Shown here piece by piece: positions 18,903-22,500 of a stretch of DNA of 22,500 bases; position 1 is the first letter of the stretch; the number at the start of each line of letters is the position of its first letter. Source of the DNA: Chromera velia. Taxonomy: Eukaryota; Sar; Chromeraceae. Below the pieces are notes generated by a model. The model did not search any database and was not told where the DNA came from. It saw only the letters and a list, made by a program, of their open reading frames with translations. A program made the position numbers and the translations under genes. The stretch covers positions 1-22,500 of the forward strand of contig JAHBMJ010000589.1 in NCBI GenBank assembly GCA_018398765.1. Direction: 5' to 3'.

Positions 18903-20525
18903 TCATTCCTTTTTGACGTCTTTCGCTTTCTGTGTCCCCCGTTTCCCCCCTCTCAAGCAGCAGCAGTAAACAAAAACACACACAAAAAAAAACACCGTCA
19001 GACAAGCCAACGTCCAGTAGAGGGAGTACAGCTGCCACGGTCTGTGCTTGGGAAGGGGACAAAACGAGGAGGCATCCCCGTTTTTCAACATCTGCACTGC
19101 ACATTGCCCTGAGAACCACGCACTGTGCACGTAACCTGGATCTGTAAACCACACGTGTTCTCCTGCAAAAAAGAGACTGTTGCTTTCCGGAGAAACGAAC
19201 TCGGAGCCAATCATCGGATCCAGTCCCAGAAAGGTGTAAGACGAATAACTTCCAAAGGAGAACGGATCCTTGTGCCATTTGGTGACAACAAAGTCCTTCG
19301 GATCGGGTGCATTCGGAATCATTTCACGCAAAGACTTCATAATGTTGCCTACGATTTCTTCGTCTGACTTCGGGTCAAAATGTGCTTTCGCAACACCGGC
19401 ACCTGCCCAGATCGTGCTCAGCACAGGAGCTCCATTCCCTTTGGACTGATCAAAGTAAAGACTCTGAAAATGCCCCTCCCACTTTTTGTTCTTGTCTGGA
19501 ATAATGACGAGACTTTCTGATTCATTCGAAGAGTGAAAGTCTTGCCAGAAATTTTCCTCAAAAAGGAGCGCTACTTTGTTGACCACCCCCACAGGCACAG
19601 CATCGATTGCTGCCTGTTTGCCTGCCGAGAGTGGAGGCTCAAAGTGCACCACTCCCTGCTTCAACACCCCCAGCGGGAGTGTCGACACACAGGCCTTTGC
19701 ACTGTACTCACGACCACCCGCCGTCTGCACCTCACAGAAATCCTTTCCGTAAGTCACTTTCTTCACTTCTGCACCAAGAACTATCGATTCCACAAACGCA
19801 TCGTAGAGAGGCTGCAGTGTGCTCAGATAACCGTGCACTGGAAGTGCAGAGCCGCCCCCTTTCGGTCTTTTATCCATGAGGGGGTCCATCAGAGTGGTGA
19901 TGCTCTGTTTGTGGGCCTCTATCCCCTCGAGGCCTGTCGACATGTTGACCAGAGACCAAATCTCAGAGTCAGACAGGGGAAGAGAGGTCGAGGTTGCGTT
20001 GAGAAATTCAGTCACAAACTGTGAAAGTGACACATCGTCTTTGTACGAGGTTGTGGGGCCAAAGCTGGGAAAGAGGGAGGGGAAAAGGGAGGGGACAATT
20101 GAGAAGTATGTGCCGATGAGGAACCTCACAATGGGAACTCCGATTCCCCAGAGAAACGTGTTCATGAGTTTTTTTTTACTCCACACCCCGACTTCCTTCG
20201 AGAAGAAGCTCAGGGCGTAATCGGAGTGCACATATGGGGTCTCTGGAAACAGTTTGAGGATCGGGTTGACGTTGATGTGGTCTAGCCAGTTGGCCCCTAG
20301 CTCTGTCCTGTGTGTGGTTTCTGGAAAGGTGTACGTGTGGATTCGGCCCCCGAGTCTCTCGCGTGCCTCCAGCACCACCACATTGTGCACACCGGTCTGG
20401 TTGAGATGGAAGACGGTGGACAGGCCACTCGCCCCGCCACCGATGACAATACAGTCGTACTGCTCTGTTGCTGAAGCGCCAGCCAGGACAGTCGTGAAAA
20501 AAACGAAAGACCTGATGAATGACAT
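18903..20525 (-). CDS. Flavin-containing amine oxidase, membrane-anchored (polyamine oxidase/LSD1-type fold)
   Basis: One uninterrupted frame gives 540 residues from ATG at 20525. Residues 1-19 form a signal peptide (SFVFFTTVLAGASA). The Rossmann FAD motif IVIGGGASG is at 26-34, with the acidic ribose-binding residue in VVLEARERLGGR (50-61). GANWL follows at 77-81. NKVALLFEENFW (316-327) carries Lys317, which matches the conserved active-site lysine of polyamine oxidases and LSD1. FAGEHVWFTDPGYVHSAW (453-470) is the C-terminal FAD-binding segment. A hydrophobic helix at about 504-522 followed by a Lys-rich tail makes it a type I membrane protein, with the catalytic domain in the lumen or outside the cell; four N-glycosylation sequons agree with that. 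Such enzymes oxidise amines or polyamines using oxygen, releasing H2O2 and an aldehyde; the substrate here cannot be told. The gene is intronless. Confidence 0.93.
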   Translation of the reverse strand: MSFIRSFVFFTTVLAGASATEQYDCIVIGGGASGLSTVFHLNQTGVHNVVVLEARERLGGRIHTYTFPETTHRTELGANWLDHINVNPILKLFPETPYVHSDYALSFFSKEVGVWSKKKLMNTFLWGIGVPIVRFLIGTYFSIVPSLFPSLFPSFGPTTSYKDDVSLSQFVTEFLNATSTSLPLSDSEIWSLVNMSTGLEGIEAHKQSITTLMDPLMDKRPKGGGSALPVHGYLSTLQPLYDAFVESIVLGAEVKKVTYGKDFCEVQTAGGREYSAKACVSTLPLGVLKQGVVHFEPPLSAGKQAAIDAVPVGVVNKVALLFEENFWQDFHSSNESESLVIIPDKNKKWEGHFQSLYFDQSKGNGAPVLSTIWAGAGVAKAHFDPKSDEEIVGNIMKSLREMIPNAPDPKDFVVTKWHKDPFSFGSYSSYTFLGLDPMIGSEFVSPESNSLFFAGEHVWFTDPGYVHSAWFSGQCAVQMLKNGDASSFCPLPKHRPWQLYSLYWTLACLTVFFFVCVFVYCCCLRGGKRGTQKAKDVKKE

Positions 20526-21284
20526 GGCATGCCTCAGATGACGAGCCCTTGAGCCCCTGTACTATAAGTAGAAGCTGCTGCAGTCTGATTGGTGATTCTG
20601 TTGACTCCACGCACGTCAACACCAATTCAAACACGTATATTTACACGCGGAAAACGGCAGTGCAGAATTTTGCATGCGGGAGGGGTCCATGGCAACCATG
20701 TAAGAGATGGCAAAGAGTGTGCGTTAAGTCTGTCTTCCCAGGTGCAGGGAGAAGAATTGTGAAGCTTGCGCGATGGAGGTCTAGCCCTCTTCTCAAACGA
20801 AGCTGAATCTGCAGCTGCAATGTTGCCACATTGCTGATTGCATGTCTGACCTTACTTGTCGCAGACGATGCATCGCCTCGGGGGGCAGCTCAGCTCTGCT
20901 GAGATCAGCCGAGAGGCCCTGAGATCGCACGCACTCGCATAACGCATTTTTTCATTTTCGGGGGGGGGGGTCGCTTCTATCTCGGTCTGTCACGGTGTCC
21001 AAAATGTGCCCCTCAAGCAACTCGCACGGAGCCGCGATCGCACATATACCTTAATATTACTTCGCACATTCGTGCCCCTCAAGTAACTCGCACGGAGTTG
21101 CAAGTACATGCTCGCGCGGTCCCGAAAAGCATACTTCGTGCGCGTTGCCGTGGCCCCCGCCCCATGCACCTGCACAAGACATGCCCAATTAAGCCCCCGA
21201 TGGTGCGCATCAATCAAATTTGCGGACCCCCTAAAGGGCCTCCCGAGGCACTCACCCAACTGGTTGGGTGTATCTCGTATATAT
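20526..21284. other. Intergenic region upstream of the amine oxidase gene
   Basis: No gene is seen. A TATA-like ACTTATAGT on the minus strand lies near 20560-20570, about 40 bases before the ATG, which is too close to call confidently. A G10 run lies at about 20959-20968. Imperfect copies of GTGCCCCTCAAGYAACTCGC start at 21006 and 21072. Confidence 0.45.
21006..21096. repeat. Direct repeat of about 25 bp, 66 bp apart
   Basis: GTGCCCCTCAAGCAACTCGC at 21006 recurs at 21072 with one change (CAA to TAA), and both continue into ACGGA. This is a short duplication of unknown meaning. Confidence 0.8.
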
Positions 21285-21363
21285 GTGCCGGTGCCGGGCC
21301 GGGCTCGGTAGAGTGCCGGTGCCGGGCCGGGCTCGGTAGAGTGCCGGGTGCCGGGGCTCGGTA
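21285..21363. repeat. 28-bp GC-rich tandem repeat, about 2.8 copies
   Basis: Two exact copies of a unit starting GTGCCGGTGCCGGGCC and ending CTCGGTAGA (21285-21312, 21313-21340) are followed by a shortened third copy to about 21363. The units themselves contain GCCGG subrepeats. Confidence 0.9.
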
Positions 21364-21620
21364 TATTATAGAGGCCTGGTTTCTGTCAACTGAGGCCTGG
21401 AGTTTATAGGGTTTCTCGCGCAGGAAAAACGCGACGCAAAATGTTAAAGTTCGGGACTCACCCTCTTTTTCGCGGTCAAAATTCGGTGACTGAACTGCCA
21501 TCCGAGGTTCATGCTGGGGCCCTTTGTCACACAAACTAAATTTTGCATTTAACAAACCCTCAAATCAAAAATTTTGCATTCAACATGTCACTATATTGTT
21601 TCGCACAGGCCACGCGTTCA

Positions 21621-21678
21621 TGGCCAACTGGTAGTGTACGCAACTCATATATAAGCCGAAGGCCCTGAAATCAATTCC
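21621..21678 (+). other. Possible tRNA-derived (SINE-like) relic
   Basis: TGGCCAACTGG (21621-21631) differs at one site from the tRNA A-box consensus, and AAATCAATTCC (21668-21678) is a degraded B-box at about the normal tRNA spacing. The T-arm does not pair, so it is not a working tRNA gene. Confidence 0.25.
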
Positions 21679-22500
21679 GTCCGACATCATTTTTTGCACT
21701 ACCAAGCCCCGGCATGTCCGAGGAGCTTGTGAAGCGGACATCGTGCATACATGGAATTGTGCTAAATTGTTTCTTTAGTGTCTCTCTGCATGGTACTGTG
21801 TCGTACTGAATGCGGGAGAACCGCATGCATGCGGTAGTTCGGGCCGCCAAGTGGGACTGGCCACCCGATCCTGCCTCGCGGCCGGACACCCCGACCACTT
21901 CTTTATATACTCTGCCGCTCCTTGCCTCCTATATACTGCCATGCAGAAATAGACCGGAACTTAAGTCACTTATTGTCATCCAAAAAAAAAGTTTCGCCTA
22001 TTACAAAACAAATCAATAATTAGTCCAAATTTTGAAATAAAATATACCACATACACTTGAATTTTACAATTTTGTCACAGGATGCGATTCATGATTTATT
22101 TTTTTTTTAAAAAAAAGCTTTCAGATGTATGCTGGAGGCCCCCAACATGTTGGAGAAGGGGCCCTGGCACTCCACCATATAACTTCCATGCCTAACAACT
22201 TTCCGGGGCCCGATTCAATTTATTTGAAATTCAGATTCAGATCTGACAGACTGAATTTCGTTAGATGTGAATCTGAATTTCGAACAAATTGAATCGGGCC
22301 CCGGAAAGTCGTCAGACATGTAAATGGAGTGCCAGGGCCGTAGCGTTGTGAAGGCCTGACAAGCAGTTATGTCAGGATAAAAAGAAGTGCGCGCGCATAA
22401 CATGCGTAGTACGCATGCATGATGCATGCATACTGTATGACCGGGAATTAATTGTGCAGCATGCAGTCTCAATGAAGTCATCCGTTGTTTATTTTGGAGC
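21679..22500. other. Right-hand intergenic DNA
   Basis: Apart from the foldback repeat, it holds a perfect CCGCATGCATGCGG palindrome at 21821-21834 and a dense TGCATGC cluster at 22411-22432. No gene is seen before the window ends. Confidence 0.5.
22160..22339. repeat. 180-bp foldback inverted repeat
   Basis: The arms begin GGCCCTGGCACTCCA on the left and on the inverted right side. They stay similar for most of their length, including CTTTCCGGGGCCCGATTCAA and GAAATTCAGATTCA blocks, and meet near 22248. A large hairpin of this kind suggests a foldback MITE or a repeat that inverted on itself. No clear target duplication was found at the edges. Confidence 0.75.

Noticed and set aside
1-22500. 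CRISPR arrays, rRNA genes and bacterial-type operons
   Set aside because: No evenly spaced repeats with unique spacers, no rRNA-like sequence and no closely packed same-strand genes were found.

Overview
The window looks like nuclear DNA of a protist. Two of its four protein genes are split by GT-AG introns whose exons rejoin in frame. Long AT-rich, repeat-filled stretches separate the genes, and no bacterial operon structure is visible. The coding style (low-complexity Ser/Pro and Arg/Gly inserts, ribonuclease-inhibitor-type leucine-rich repeats, introns mostly ending in GCAG, frequent TGCATGC palindromes) suggests an alveolate alga, perhaps a chromerid. That assignment is inference from style, not from a marker gene.

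Layout, left to right. 1-2044 is AT-rich intergenic DNA carrying a 500-bp element (635-1134) with inverted ends and an 8-bp target duplication, as in hAT-type MITEs. 2045-6494 (minus) is a five-exon gene for a 952-residue protein: an F-box-like N-terminus, about 15 leucine-rich repeats and an Arg/Gly-rich insert. It is divergent from 7071-13996 (plus), a gene of about ten exons for a roughly 1,200-residue protein with disordered Ser/Pro-rich ends and a central coiled coil built from many very small exons. 13997-14828 is AT-rich with an (ATCA)n tract. 14829-16424 (minus) is an uninterrupted 531-codon gene with motifs resembling HET/TIR-fold domains and a leucine-rich-like C-terminal part. 16425-18902 is intergenic, with a cluster of GC-rich hairpins and an 829-bp element with inverted ends and TA flanks. 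18903-20525 (minus) is an uninterrupted gene for a flavin amine oxidase with a signal peptide and a C-terminal membrane anchor. 20526-22500 is intergenic, with a 28-bp tandem repeat, a possible tRNA-derived relic and a 180-bp foldback repeat.

The four genes do not form an obvious pathway. Two (F-box-like/LRR and HET/TIR-like/LRR-like) have architectures of the sort used in recognition or signalling, and the HET/TIR-like one is the best candidate for something undescribed. All exon joins were worked out by hand from splice consensus and reading-frame continuity; one junction of the coiled-coil gene (around 9284-9383) and its fourth exon remain uncertain.
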